A stretch of 64,000 nucleotides of DNA from Adhaeribacter radiodurans (GTDB taxonomy: Bacteria; Bacteroidota; Bacteroidia; Cytophagales; Hymenobacteraceae), in assembly GCF_014075995.1 (NCBI RefSeq), contig NZ_CP055153.1, positions 6,735,363 to 6,799,362 of the forward strand. The letters run 5' to 3'. The notes beneath the pieces are model-generated. The model was not told the DNA's origin, did no database searches, and saw only the letters and a program-made list of their open reading frames with translations. Below, in pieces: positions 46,534 through 56,440 of the stretch (within the stretch, counting starts at the first letter, position 1; every line of letters starts with the position of its first letter). Position numbers and translations under genes: made by a program.

Positions 46534-48177
46534 ATGATTTCAGTAGATTCGGTAAGTGTAGAGTTTAACGGTGCGGCTCTTTTTAGCAATGTTGGTTTTA
46601 ATATTAACGAAACGGACCGAATTGCCTTGATGGGTAAAAACGGGGCGGGAAAATCGACCTTACTTAAAATTATTGCCGGCGTTAGTAAACCTACCCGGGG
46701 CAAAGTATCGGCACCCAAAGACGCCGTAATTGCTTATTTACCGCAGCATTTACTTACCGAAGACGATGCTACCGTGTTTGAAGAAGCTTCGAAAGCATTT
46801 AGTAAAATTCTGGCTATGAAAACCCAGATGGACGAGCTGAATGCTCAACTGGAAGTCCGAACCGATTATGAATCCGAAGAATACTACGCCATTATTGAAC
46901 AAGTATCGGAGTTAAGCGAAAAATATTACTCCGTCGAAGAAATTAACTTTGATGCCGAAGTAGAAAAAACGTTGAAAGGTCTGGGCTTTTCGCGGGAAGA
47001 TTTTTCGCGGTCAACGCGGGAGTTCAGCGGGGGCTGGCGCATGCGCATTGAACTGGCCAAAATACTCTTGCAGCAACCCGATTTAATTTTGCTCGATGAG
47101 CCGACCAACCACCTGGATATTGAATCAATTCAGTGGCTCGAAGAATTTCTGGTAAATAATGCCAAAGCGGTAATTGTTATTTCGCACGATAAAACCTTTG
47201 TGGATAATATTACCAACCGCACCATTGAGGTTACCATGGGGCGCATTTACGATTACAAAGTAAATTACACCCAGTACTTGCAATTACGCCAGGAACGGCG
47301 CGAGCAACAGCAACGCCAGTTCGAAGACCAGCAAAAAGAGATTGCCGAAATTCAGGGGTTTATTGATCGGTTTAAAGGCACTTACTCGAAAACCTTGCAG
47401 GTGCAATCGCGGGTAAAAATGCTGGAAAAGATTGAGTTGATTGAGGTTGACGAAGTAGATACTTCGCATTTAAATTTAAAATTTCCGCCCGCGCCGCGTT
47501 CCGGCAATTACCCCGTTATCGTAGATCATCTTACTAAAAAATACGGCGACCATACGGTTTTCCAGGATGCATCGCTTACCATTGAACGGGGTCAGAAAGT
47601 AGCTTTTGTGGGCAAGAACGGTGAAGGTAAATCGACGCTGGTAAAAGCCATTATGAGCGAAATAGATTACGAGGGTAAGTTACATTTGGGCCACAACGCC
47701 ATGATTGGCTATTTTGCCCAGAACCAGGCGGCCTTGCTCGACGGGGAATTAACCGTTTTTCAAACCATCGACCAGATTGCTGTGGGCGATGTGCGCACCA
47801 ATATTAAAAATATTCTGGGCGCCTTCATGTTTAGTGGCGATACCATTGAGAAAAAAGTAAAAGTATTGTCAGGTGGCGAGAAAACCCGTTTGGCCATGAT
47901 TAAATTGTTGCTGCAACCGGTTAACCTTTTAATATTAGATGAGCCGACCAACCATTTGGATATCAAAACCAAAGATATTTTAAAAGACGCACTGAGAGCA
48001 TTCGACGGTACCCTGATTCTGGTATCGCACGACCGCGATTTCCTGGACGGATTGGCCACCAAAGTATTTGAGTTCGGCAACAAACGCATTAAAGAGCATT
48101 TCGAAGATATTAACGGTTTCCTGCGCAACAAGAAAATGGAAAACCTGCGCGAAATAGAACGAACCGCAAAAAAGTAA
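46534..48177 (+). CDS. ABC-F family ATPase (ribosome-associated type)
   Basis: The 547-residue protein has two ATPase domains in one chain and no membrane segments: Walker A GKNGAGKST near 35 and GKNGEGKST near 365, signatures FSGGW and LSGGEKTR, and LLDEPTNHLDI in both halves. A charged linker with coiled-coil character (QERREQQQRQFEDQQKE) joins them. These are the marks of ABC-F translation factors such as YbiT/EttA/Uup, which act at the ribosomal E site; which subfamily applies is uncertain. Confidence 0.92.
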   Translation: MISVDSVSVEFNGAALFSNVGFNINETDRIALMGKNGAGKSTLLKIIAGVSKPTRGKVSAPKDAVIAYLPQHLLTEDDATVFEEASKAFSKILAMKTQMDELNAQLEVRTDYESEEYYAIIEQVSELSEKYYSVEEINFDAEVEKTLKGLGFSREDFSRSTREFSGGWRMRIELAKILLQQPDLILLDEPTNHLDIESIQWLEEFLVNNAKAVIVISHDKTFVDNITNRTIEVTMGRIYDYKVNYTQYLQLRQERREQQQRQFEDQQKEIAEIQGFIDRFKGTYSKTLQVQSRVKMLEKIELIEVDEVDTSHLNLKFPPAPRSGNYPVIVDHLTKKYGDHTVFQDASLTIERGQKVAFVGKNGEGKSTLVKAIMSEIDYEGKLHLGHNAMIGYFAQNQAALLDGELTVFQTIDQIAVGDVRTNIKNILGAFMFSGDTIEKKVKVLSGGEKTRLAMIKLLLQPVNLLILDEPTNHLDIKTKDILKDALRAFDGTLILVSHDRDFLDGLATKVFEFGNKRIKEHFEDINGFLRNKKMENLREIERTAKK

Positions 48178-48188
48178 ATTTTTAGTAA

Positions 48189-48241
48189 AAATTCGGCCTG
48201 AACGCCTCTTTAAAATAGAAGGAGGCGTTCAGGCCGAATTT
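48189..48241. terminator. 20-bp hairpin terminator after the ABC-F gene
   Basis: Arms aaattcggcctgaacgcctc (48189-48208) and their exact complement at 48222-48241, followed by a T-rich run. It begins 12 bases after the stop codon. Confidence 0.9.
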
Positions 48242-48376
48242 ATTTTATTCAAAATATAGAATTTCCCGAAAGAGGCTGCTATCTATTTTAGTGAAACTTA
48301 TTTACGTGCCATTCTTCGTGTACCCAAGTAAAGGAAGAAGGCATTAGCCAACCCCGCAGTACTTCCTGTATTATTT

Positions 48377-48985
48377 TTACGCGGGTGCATAACCTTCTAC
48401 GAATACGGGCTGTCCGGTTTCTTTGCCTTCTACTACTTGCAGGTACGTTTCTGCCACCTCTGCTGCCGAAGGCCAGGGACTGGCATCCATCCCTATTGCC
48501 GCTGCCGTTTCGGCTACCCAAGGTGGATGCACAATAACAATCCGGCGACCTTCCGTTAAATCCAGGGCGGCTGCTTTGGCAAATCCTTCCAGCCCGGCAT
48601 TTACCATCGTTATCATAGCGGTTTGTGGGGCGGGGGCGTAGGCCAGAAAACCGCCGGTAATAACAAACACCCCATTAGGGCGCAGCTTGCTCAATCCCTT
48701 ACGTACCATATTTATCTGACCCATTAACTTGCTTTGCAGCGATAATTGAATATCCGCGTCGGTGAGCTTATCCAATGCTACAAAAGCGGCGTCGCCGGCT
48801 ACTGTAATAATGGCATCCACTTCCTCTACCTGGTTATAAAAGGCATCAATGCTGGCCGCATTAGTAAAATCAACCGAGGGCTGCGAAGACCGGGAAGCTG
48901 CTACTACTTCGTGGCCATTTGCTTGAAGCAATTTAACTACTTCTTTTCCTATAGTGCCGGTAGCACCTATTACAATTATTTTCAT
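48377..48985 (-). CDS. Short-chain dehydrogenase/reductase family protein
   Basis: The 202-residue protein has a Rossmann fold with nucleotide-binding GATGTIG at 8-14 and VAGDAAF near 70. It lacks the usual catalytic YxxxK; at that position it reads AYAPAPQTAMITMVNAG. It therefore belongs to a short SDR branch annotated as short chain dehydrogenase without a confirmed reaction. NADP binding is likely, since ASRS follows the second strand. It is first of three minus-strand genes for small redox/stress enzymes. Confidence 0.85.
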   Translation of the reverse strand: MKIIVIGATGTIGKEVVKLLQANGHEVVAASRSSQPSVDFTNAASIDAFYNQVEEVDAIITVAGDAAFVALDKLTDADIQLSLQSKLMGQINMVRKGLSKLRPNGVFVITGGFLAYAPAPQTAMITMVNAGLEGFAKAAALDLTEGRRIVIVHPPWVAETAAAIGMDASPWPSAAEVAETYLQVVEGKETGQPVFVEGYAPA

Positions 48986-49021
48986 CAGTTCCGTTTTAGT
49001 TTTTTATGGATTAAACAAACG

Positions 49022-49630
49022 TTAATATTTCAGGCTTCGGGATATTTCCTGGGTAATTACTTTTTCAATTGTTTCTTTTGAATGCATGCCCCGAAGTACT
49101 TTGTCGCCGATAATTAAGGTTGGTACCGCCGAAATTTTTGCATCTTCATAGGCATGTTTCAGGGCTTGCTTGTGTGCTGCTTGGTATTTTCGATTTTCCA
49201 AAAGTATTCTGAATTCTTTTTCATCAAGCCCTAACTCACCGGACAGCTTCGTTAACACATCCACGTTGCCAATATCCAACTCTTCCTGGAAGAAAGCTTT
49301 CAGCATTCGTTCATTGTAATCCTGCGCTTTACCTTGTTCTTTGGCATACTGGTAGCCTTCAAATGCCAGATGTGTATAGGGTTGCGGCGAAACTCTGGGA
49401 AGTTTAATGGGTACTCCCATTTGCTGGGCCATGGGATAGACGGATTGTTCCCACACTGATTGCAAATAATCACCTTCTGGTTTTAAGGTAGGAGTAGGAT
49501 AAGGGCGTAGTTCAAATGGCATCCATTCTACTTCCACCTCTTTGCCCTTAGTGGCTTCATCTAAAGATTTTTTCGCCAACAAGCAATATGGGCATACATA
49601 ATCAGAGTAAACGCGAATTTTTAATGCCAT
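49022..49630 (-). CDS. DsbA-family oxidoreductase (FrnE-like)
   Basis: The 202-residue protein is a thioredoxin-fold DsbA with active site CPYC at 13-16, the helical insertion, and the cis-proline segment SAVPTLIIG near 170. There is no signal peptide, which fits cytoplasmic FrnE-like enzymes in stress response or polyketide loci. It is co-oriented with the PfpI-like and SDR genes with short gaps of 36-107 bp. Confidence 0.9.
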   Translation of the reverse strand: MALKIRVYSDYVCPYCLLAKKSLDEATKGKEVEVEWMPFELRPYPTPTLKPEGDYLQSVWEQSVYPMAQQMGVPIKLPRVSPQPYTHLAFEGYQYAKEQGKAQDYNERMLKAFFQEELDIGNVDVLTKLSGELGLDEKEFRILLENRKYQAAHKQALKHAYEDAKISAVPTLIIGDKVLRGMHSKETIEKVITQEISRSLKY

Positions 49631-49737
49631 AGAATTGCTAATGATTGTTGGGAATACTTTTCTCGGCTAAGATTATCAAGCTACAAGCATACTTTCTGCT
49701 ACTAAAATTACGCTCGCCAAGATTTTGTAGAAAGAAT

Positions 49738-50418
49738 TTACTTTTTTAACAATTGCAATAACTGGTGTGCAGCTTCTTCAGAAGAAGCAGGATTTTGTCC
49801 GGTAATGAGCAAGCCATCCTGTATCACATACGAGGCCCAGTCTTCTTTTTTAGAATAATCACCGCCTTTGTTCTTTAATTCATCTTCTAATAAGAAAGGA
49901 ACCACATTGGTTAATTGTACAGCTTCTTCTTCGGTATTAGTAAAACCAGTTACTTTTTTGCCTTTTACCAAGGGCTCGCCAGCTTCATCCTTTGCGTTCA
50001 ACAACACGGAGGGAGCATGGCACACAGCGGCAACTGGCTTTTTGGCTTTCCAGAATTTTTCTATTAGGGCAATGGAGTTCGAATCACCGCTCAAATCCCA
50101 CAACGGTCCATGACCTCCGGGAAAAAACACTGCATCAAAATCATCGGCATTTATCTCGCTTAATTTTTTTGTACGGGCTAATTGCTGCTTTAATGCTTCA
50201 TCTTTCTCAAAACGTTTGGTGGCTTCTGTTTGCGCATCGGGCTCTGCACTCTTCGGATCAATGGGCGGTTGTCCGCCTTTGGGCGATACCAATGTAATAT
50301 CTGCCCCTGCATCTTTTAACGTATAATAGGGAGCAGCAAATTCTTCTATCCAAAATCCTGTCTTTTTTCCGGTGTTTCCTAATTCACTGTGCGAGGTTAA
50401 TACAATTAACACTTTCAT
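49738..50418 (-). CDS. DJ-1/PfpI family protein (type 1 glutamine amidotransferase-like)
   Basis: This 226-residue cytosolic protein has the nucleophile elbow AVCHAPSVLL with the reactive Cys near 135 and an upstream Glu-bearing stretch. FFPGGHGPLWDL is typical of the Hsp31/YhbO-like branch, often acting as glyoxalase III, protease-like or deglycase proteins. Exact activity is not readable. It starts the three-gene minus-strand run. Confidence 0.9.
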   Translation of the reverse strand: MKVLIVLTSHSELGNTGKKTGFWIEEFAAPYYTLKDAGADITLVSPKGGQPPIDPKSAEPDAQTEATKRFEKDEALKQQLARTKKLSEINADDFDAVFFPGGHGPLWDLSGDSNSIALIEKFWKAKKPVAAVCHAPSVLLNAKDEAGEPLVKGKKVTGFTNTEEEAVQLTNVVPFLLEDELKNKGGDYSKKEDWASYVIQDGLLITGQNPASSEEAAHQLLQLLKK

Positions 50419-50762
50419 ACTTGTTATTTTTTAGATTTTAAATAGAACAAGGTTTACGAGTGCTTTGTTAGAACAGTTTAACCGAACTATAACGGAATTA
50501 GTAAGAAGCCTTCCTTCGGACTTAGAATTGTTTAATTTTTTACTAAATGCACAAAGAGTATCTTTTTGTCTTGGTGCTTACACATTTATCTTCTACTTAA
50601 GTCAATTTACTAACTAGCTGGTCGATTTACCAGCAACCATTCGGCGGTTGCCATTCAGAGGTACAAGGATATAACCATAGCGTTCTAAAAGTTTAAACGG
50701 GAAAATGAAGCAGGATGATGGGGAATTCTTTATATTCAGGGTAAATACCTAGACAAACTGCT
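50419..50762. other. Divergent intergenic region, nothing recognised
   Basis: The 344-bp region is AT-rich and lies between the divergent PfpI-like and dienelactone hydrolase genes. No strict TAnnTTTG box or palindromic operator was found on either strand. Confidence 0.4.
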
Positions 50763-51653
50763 ATGAACGAAATAAAAAAAGAAGACATCAAACAAGAAGT
50801 ATTTGACCTTTATGATGACTATGCCCACAACCGGGTGGATAGGCGTGAGTTTATTCAAAAGCTATCTACTTATGCAGTGGGGGGGCTTACCGTAGCATCA
50901 TTGATGAGTTTTCTCATGCCCGATTACCAGGGTGCTATCCAAACCAAACCAAATGATCCGCGCTTAAAATCAGAATACGTTAATTATTCTTCGCCGAAAG
51001 GTGGCGGAACCATTAAGGCCTTGTTGTCGATGCCGGTAGATGCAAAAAAGAAACTCGGTGGCATTGTAGTAGTGCACGAAAACCGGGGTTTAAATCCGCA
51101 CATTGAAGACGTTGCCCGAAGAGCCGCGTTGGCCGGATTTGTTGCCATTGCTCCCGATGCTTTAACCCCATTAGGCGGATATCCGGGCAACGACGATCAA
51201 GGTCGTGAATTACAAAGTAAACGGGACCGCAATGAAATGTTAGAAGATTTTATTGCCGCTAATGATTATTTAAAAAGTCACACAAGCAGCAATGGCAAAG
51301 TGGGAGTAGTAGGTTTTTGCTTCGGTGGATGGATTGCTAATATGATGGCCGTACGTATTCCGGATTTGGCGGCTGCCGTTCCCTTTTACGGCGGTCAGCC
51401 GACCACTGAAGATGTACCCAAAATAAAAGCCCCTCTGCTGTTGCACTATGCCGCTCTGGATACCCGGGTAAATGAGGGCTGGCCCGCCTATGAAACAGCA
51501 TTAAAAGCAAATAACAAAGAATATACGGCTTACATGTACGCCAATGCGAACCACGGCTTTCATAACGATACCACTCCCCGTTACGACAAGGCAGCAGCAG
51601 AATTGGCCTGGAAACGTACTGTTGACTTTTTTAAGGAAAAGCTAAATAAATAG
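50763..51653 (+). CDS. Dienelactone hydrolase family protein, probably exported
   Basis: The 296-residue alpha/beta hydrolase carries the DLH signature: Glu in [11 protein letters not shown], nucleophile Cys in GFCFGG near 178, Asp in DTRVN and His in NANHGFHND. The N-terminus has [16 protein letters not shown], resembling a twin-arginine signal placed ~27 residues in, as seen in related Bacteroidota proteins. The substrate is unknown. A hairpin 18 bp downstream ends the unit. Confidence 0.88.
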   Translation: MNEIKKEDIKQEVFDLYDDYAHNRVDRREFIQKLSTYAVGGLTVASLMSFLMPDYQGAIQTKPNDPRLKSEYVNYSSPKGGGTIKALLSMPVDAKKKLGGIVVVHENRGLNPHIEDVARRAALAGFVAIAPDALTPLGGYPGNDDQGRELQSKRDRNEMLEDFIAANDYLKSHTSSNGKVGVVGFCFGGWIANMMAVRIPDLAAAVPFYGGQPTTEDVPKIKAPLLLHYAALDTRVNEGWPAYETALKANNKEYTAYMYANANHGFHNDTTPRYDKAAAELAWKRTVDFFKEKLNK

Positions 51654-51671
51654 TAAATAGAAGGGGGAGTA

Positions 51672-51708
51672 ATTTACTACCAAGTAAGTTAATAGCTTGG
51701 TAGTAAAT
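51672..51708. terminator. Hairpin after the dienelactone hydrolase gene
   Basis: Arms atttactaccaag (51672-51684) and cttggtagtaaat (51696-51708) are exact complements. Confidence 0.7.
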
Positions 51709-51741
51709 AAAATCCGTAGATAATAACTATAACTAGCTTTC

Positions 51742-51789
51742 AACAGGCGAAAAGTAAATTCCTGTTTTGAATTTTACTCTTCGCCTGTT
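51742..51789. terminator. Hairpin before the CotH gene end
   Basis: Arms aacaggcgaaaagtaaatt (51742-51760) and aattttactcttcgcctgtt (51770-51789) pair with a bulge. It lies 12 bp past the CotH stop on the minus strand. Confidence 0.7.
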
Positions 51790-51801
51790 AAATGCCAGGT
51801 T

Positions 51802-53625
51802 TTATTGCCAGGTATTCATTTCTGTATCCATCCAATTAATACGAGTGGACAGCCAATCTTTTAAATACTGCACTTCGTTTTCATAAGAACCCATTACTAC
51901 AATATTAGGCCAGGCGTAAGTATCTAAAATATTCCATTTTTCGAAGTTCTCTTTCTGGGAATATTTTAGCTGCACCGCCGTACTGTTAATGTAAGTAAAA
52001 AGAGAGTTTATGTCTTTTTGCTTTACCTCCCGCCACCGCTCTTTTACTTTGGTTCTAAACGCGGGATCTTGAAACAATTGACCAATCCAGGGAGAATTTT
52101 GAAGCCACCATCCCTGGGGGCTTTCGTTGCCATTATAGTTAATATTGCCTAGGGCAATATCAAAATCCCAAACCGGACCGAGAGTAAGTTTACCACCCCT
52201 ATCTTTATACAGGTAAACACTGGAATGAAACGCCGCATCATTGTTTTTCAAAAGCTCATTTACTAAATACCAGTTAACAAAACTTTCGGTATCAATATAC
52301 TGTTCGTAGGTGCTTTTTGCTTCTGAACTGCCAATCGAATAAATAGCACTCTCGGCGGCTTGCACGTAATTTTTAATATAACTTAATTGTTGGGGAGAAA
52401 TATCATCCGGTGATTTAATGGTGATGGGAATATTGTTTTGGGTATGAAACCAATAATCTTCGTCTAACCGGGCATCCACTTCCAGGAAATATCCCCCCGT
52501 AATAACATCTTCGGCATTGTCGGTTGGTTTTAATTCCTGGATATTGACCCGGTCTTTCGCTACTTTCAGGTGCTCGGTGAGTAAGTAATTGCCCAGGTAC
52601 TCCCCGTTAATAAATACTTCTACAAAACGGGAACGGGGCGTATAGGGCAGGCCAAACCTACGGCTTAATTCAAAAGCTACGGCATTCCGCATGAGCGATT
52701 TATCCGAAAAATTAGCCAGTAGAGACCATTCCTTATCGGCGGGCATTCCGAGTAAAGCTGCTTTTTCGGCTAATTTTATCTTGAATGGTTTTTTGGGCAT
52801 TAACCAGGTAGTATTTCCCCGGCCTCTAATTTCAATGGCACTGTTAAAAGTACCCGAACCATTGGAGTGATCGCCTTCCAGTTTCATCTGCGCTTTAATA
52901 TAATCATCTTTCGAGGTAATGCCGGCTCTGTTTTCGGTATTAATGTATATAATGGGTAAGCCGGTAAACGAATGAATTTCAACTAAGTATTCTTTCTGGG
53001 TGCCGTCTTCGGCTTCTACCACGTATTTCAGGGGTTGACTGAAATCATTTACCGTAACGCCACTTTCCTGCACCATGTCTGCTACTTTTACCGTTTTGCC
53101 GGTGGTAGTAAAGGTGGCAATCAGATTTTTATGACCACTGGTATACGGAATAATAGCCACAATTTTATTATCCTCAATTTGGCTAACAACATCCTCCAAG
53201 AGTTGGGCAGGGTTATTTTTTTCTTCAAACTTGAAAGATACTATATCTTTGGCTCCCTCACTATCGGGGTTAACAAATACTTGATAGGTTCTTTTACTAC
53301 CATCTGCTGCTTCTACCACATAATTCAAGGGCTTACTAAAATCATTGATCGTTATTCCGCTTTCCTGAATAATATTATTAACCCGAACCTGTTTTCCGGT
53401 AGTAGAAAAGGTAGCAATAAGGTTGGTTAAATTTGTTCCAGCAGGTACTGTTGCTTCAATGGAATTTCCCTCAATTTTAAAATCAATGTTTTTTTGGAGA
53501 ACACGCGCGTTTTTCTGAGCTTCAAACTGGAACTTAGATATCTCCGCAACGGGATTTTCTTCTTCTTTCTTACAACTAATAAAAATAAGTAATAGCCAAA
53601 TAAATACTCGTACTTGTCTTTCCAT
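51802..53625 (-). CDS. CotH kinase family lipoprotein
   Basis: The 607-residue protein has a lipoprotein signal (VFIWLLLIFISCKKEEE), two tandem ~85-residue Ig-like DUF5018-type repeats (each with ATFSTTGK/ATFTTTGK and NDFSKPLNYVVEA/NDFSQPLKYVVEA), and a CotH kinase-like domain from ~225 (IEIRGRGNTTW, PFKIKLAEKAALLGM, LGNYLLTEHLKV, VWDFDIALGN). CotH proteins are atypical kinases of extracellular or spore proteins. Here it is likely on the outer envelope surface. No partner is adjacent. Confidence 0.9.
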   Translation of the reverse strand: MERQVRVFIWLLLIFISCKKEEENPVAEISKFQFEAQKNARVLQKNIDFKIEGNSIEATVPAGTNLTNLIATFSTTGKQVRVNNIIQESGITINDFSKPLNYVVEAADGSKRTYQVFVNPDSEGAKDIVSFKFEEKNNPAQLLEDVVSQIEDNKIVAIIPYTSGHKNLIATFTTTGKTVKVADMVQESGVTVNDFSQPLKYVVEAEDGTQKEYLVEIHSFTGLPIIYINTENRAGITSKDDYIKAQMKLEGDHSNGSGTFNSAIEIRGRGNTTWLMPKKPFKIKLAEKAALLGMPADKEWSLLANFSDKSLMRNAVAFELSRRFGLPYTPRSRFVEVFINGEYLGNYLLTEHLKVAKDRVNIQELKPTDNAEDVITGGYFLEVDARLDEDYWFHTQNNIPITIKSPDDISPQQLSYIKNYVQAAESAIYSIGSSEAKSTYEQYIDTESFVNWYLVNELLKNNDAAFHSSVYLYKDRGGKLTLGPVWDFDIALGNINYNGNESPQGWWLQNSPWIGQLFQDPAFRTKVKERWREVKQKDINSLFTYINSTAVQLKYSQKENFEKWNILDTYAWPNIVVMGSYENEVQYLKDWLSTRINWMDTEMNTWQ

Positions 53626-53977
53626 TAACTTCTTGCTTTATTATGGTTTTGCCCAAAATAAGGAATAATCATAAAAAATATTTGCAGTAGCTCACTAATT
53701 AGTATATTATACTTAAATAATCTAATTTTTTATTGTTTTATAAATAAGAGGTAATCCTTTCTATTAAGCAGAAAGAATATTTAAGGAGAGATTGGCTACT
53801 ACTTGCAGGTAAATATTCAAGGCTTATTCAGTAAAGAAAACCAATATTCTTCCTACTAATAATTTATACTGTATGGCCGTTATATTGCATATTAATTTGG
53901 CTCTTTTTATACCAATTACACAATAGCCTAGGGCGTCTTGCAATTGCTCTGCGATAAAATTTTAACCTCCGGATAGC
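53626..53977. other. Divergent intergenic region, nothing recognised
   Basis: The 352 bp are AT-rich, between the CotH gene and the hypothetical gene at 53978. No repeat, RNA or convincing promoter box was identified. Confidence 0.4.
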
Positions 53978-54694
53978 ATGAAAATATATGGATTAGAAGA
54001 CTTTGGTATAACCGAGTCCGATTTAGTAAATAATTATGCTGCTAAGAAATTTAACGTAGAAATTAAATTCTCTTATTATCCGGATGTTGAAAGTTTAAAG
54101 CCTTATCCCGTGGAGCAAAGGCGAGCGCTTGTTTGTCAACATTTTAGAGACCAATTAAAAGTGGTAAAAGATAATTACCCCACCCGCGATTATCAAATAA
54201 TTGGCACCCGCTTTAAACCCTGGGGAATTACCGGACAATTAACAGGGCAACAACTAGCCGAGCTGCAAAACAACGAACAACTCACCTATATGAATGTGGA
54301 GCAGGTGGAAGGAGTTCAGAAAATAGAAAAGCAGCCGGAACCAGAAGACGAAGCCTTGCCTCAATATTATAGTATAAAGGGTTTGTTTGTGGCAGAATTT
54401 GATGGTTCAGATTCTAGTACTGGGGTGCAACTGACAGAAGAGCGTGTTGTATTAGTAAAAGCTCTGAATTGCGAGGAGGCCAAAAAGAAAACCCGGCTGG
54501 AATTTGATAAATACAGCCAAGCGGAAATATTTACGAGTAGCTACCATTTTACTAAGTGGAAATTCCTGAATATACTGGATATTTATGACTTGGGAATAGC
54601 GGAAATTGATCCGGAAGGGACAGAAGTATATAGCATTTGGAAAAAGCGAAAACTAAAAGAATCGGATTACAAAGCTAACAAACCTTATATTTAG
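53978..54694 (+). CDS. Hypothetical protein with DUF4288-like C-terminal domain
   Basis: The 238-residue product has no signal peptide. Residues ~1-110 are not recognised. From ~130 on, QYYSIKGLFVAEF, EERVVLVKALNCEEAKKKT and WKFLNILDIYDLG resemble DUF4288, a small domain of unknown function. It may be a standalone cytosolic protein; the lipoprotein gene 117 bp downstream is co-oriented. Confidence 0.65.
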   Translation: MKIYGLEDFGITESDLVNNYAAKKFNVEIKFSYYPDVESLKPYPVEQRRALVCQHFRDQLKVVKDNYPTRDYQIIGTRFKPWGITGQLTGQQLAELQNNEQLTYMNVEQVEGVQKIEKQPEPEDEALPQYYSIKGLFVAEFDGSDSSTGVQLTEERVVLVKALNCEEAKKKTRLEFDKYSQAEIFTSSYHFTKWKFLNILDIYDLGIAEIDPEGTEVYSIWKKRKLKESDYKANKPYI

Positions 54695-54811
54695 CATAGT
54701 AGCTCTCATTTAACATTTTCAGGGTGCACTTTAAAAATTCTATGGTTACCATTATTCACCAGTAGTTTAAAATTACTTATTTCTAAGTCTATTATATCCT
54801 TCCTTTAAGAA

Positions 54812-55252
54812 ATGAAAAGTAACTTTCTGTTATCAATGTTTATTCTGCTTTTAAGCTGCCAAAAAACAGAAACTACTAAGTCAACCAAAGAACTCGTAAA
54901 AGGTGTCTGGAAAGCTACTGCCATGAGAACCGAATACTATAATGCTGCTAACGTTAAAGTATATGAAGAACCAGTGCATCAAACAGAGAGTACTATAACC
55001 ATTACCGACAAGTACATTACTTTTGCTAATCCGGGTTCGAAGGGCACTTATAAGCTAGAAGAAAACAAAGGGAAAAAGTACATTTATGCTTCTCCGCCTG
55101 ATGGTGAGCCTCCCCAGCCTTATGAAATTAATACTCTGACGGAATCCGGAATGACTTGGCTGATGGATTTGCCTAAATATACCTATTCTGAAAAAGGAGT
55201 AAAAAAGCTAGCCGCCAAATGCTGTATTAGAATAGATTTTCAGCGGCAATAA
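54812..55252 (+). CDS. Small lipoprotein, lipocalin-like
   Basis: This 146-residue protein has a short lipoprotein signal (SNFLLSMFILLLSC, lipid Cys at ~16). The rest has the feel of lipocalin-like domains of Bacteroidota lipoproteins (LVKGVWKATAM near the start of the mature part, ITITDKYITFANPGSKGTYK). No function is known. Confidence 0.65.
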   Translation: MKSNFLLSMFILLLSCQKTETTKSTKELVKGVWKATAMRTEYYNAANVKVYEEPVHQTESTITITDKYITFANPGSKGTYKLEENKGKKYIYASPPDGEPPQPYEINTLTESGMTWLMDLPKYTYSEKGVKKLAAKCCIRIDFQRQ

Positions 55253-55409
55253 TAGACTTTATAAGGCGAAGCTTATTTTTCGTACTCGTAGTAATGTTAA
55301 AAATATATTTCTGCTGTTTTTTACTTTCTGTTTGGGTTCTTATCATTTCAAGAGTACAAATAAGGGACAAAATTAAAATAAAGTAAATCCGCGTTTTCTA
55401 TAATTGGCC

Positions 55410-55457
55410 TTCAGGAGGAATCTATTTTACTTTGCAGCCTAAAAGATTCCTCCTGAA
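55410..55457. terminator. Hairpin between convergent genes
   Basis: Arms ttcaggaggaatct (55410-55423) and agattcctcctgaa (55444-55457) are exact; outer bases tataatt/aattata extend the pairing. Confidence 0.75.
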
Positions 55458-55506
55458 TTATAGAATCGTTTAACTTGTTTTCTTTCAGTTACTTATTTGT
55501 TTTATT

Positions 55507-55950
55507 TTATTCCCAATATCTTGCATTGGTAAGTAGCTGGCCTTCATCAGAAAATACCTGTTTTAATTTCTGATTAGATTTTTCCAGTTCTACTTGATAA
55601 TAAACTTCGCCCGCTTTTTCCACTTTTTCAAGGTCTTCTATTAAGTATGCCGAAAAATTATCCTGGAGCACAGCCGAAATATCCTTGGGTAAATCATACC
55701 CCGTAACATCACTCTTGTACAGTACAAGTTTACCAGTAGCATCAATAAAGGAAGAGCAGTCGGTTAAACCTAACTTAAAATTGGCTTTGTATAGATTCTG
55801 CTTTTTTTCCCATTTCAGGCCGAAGGCATCGGGAAAATTAGTCAATAAGGTGTTTTTTACTAAAGTGGGCACCACTTTGGGGCTAATGCTCTGGCTGCAG
55901 GCGAATAAACTACTACAGGTAAATAGTACCCCGAACACAAATGTTTTCAT
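55507..55950 (-). CDS. PepSY-like periplasmic protein
   Basis: The 147-residue protein has a signal (FVFGVLFTCSSLFACSQS) with a possible lipid Cys, then a PepSY-like/BLIP-like fold (LLTNFPDAFGLKWEKKQNLY, KANFKL, YYQVELEKSNQKLKQVFSDE). These domains often inhibit or chaperone peptidases or bind metals. Function here is unknown. Confidence 0.75.
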   Translation of the reverse strand: MKTFVFGVLFTCSSLFACSQSISPKVVPTLVKNTLLTNFPDAFGLKWEKKQNLYKANFKLGLTDCSSFIDATGKLVLYKSDVTGYDLPKDISAVLQDNFSAYLIEDLEKVEKAGEVYYQVELEKSNQKLKQVFSDEGQLLTNARYWE

Positions 55951-56440
55951 GATCTAACTTTTTAGATTTACTTAATTTTTAAATCAAAACTCGGAGCTAA
56001 AACCGGAAAGAATTAGGAACAAAAAATAAAGTTGGACTTTACAATCAGAAGCATCTTAGTCATAAATAAATGGACTTGCATAACCATGAGTAAAATTCCC
56101 CACGGCTGATAGGCTCCAGTTGCACTAAAAAACTTAGAATTAACGGATATACTTCTGCCTCAAAAATTTACCCAGTTAAGAGGTACTAAGGTATAGAGTT
56201 AAGCGCCCTCCTTGGGCAATACTATTGTGCTTTAACCTTATTATTCAGGAAAACCAGAACCGGCGAATAACTTTTGGTGAACTTACTTACAGACAAGTAA
56301 ATAAATACCGGACTTGGACATAATAGATTAGCAGAAAAGTAGCTTACTGCTATACGGTACGATTCACGGGAGCCAGCCATAACTTTTCAGGTACTCAACC
56401 AGGCTCGGATCGTTGGCAGACAAGGCGGGTAACCAGATGC
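55951..56440. other. Intergenic region; carries the out-of-frame end of the LMF gene
   Basis: Nothing gene-like is seen in 55951-56360. Bases 56364-56440 code, in another frame, the true C-terminus of the lipase maturation factor gene (see that entry). Confidence 0.6.

Noticed and set aside
48288..48376. Possible C-terminal coding tail (RGWLMPSSFTWVHEEW) on the minus strand after the SDR gene
   Set aside because: Only ~29 codons, no start, no recognised family; the SDR stop at 48377 is a natural end.
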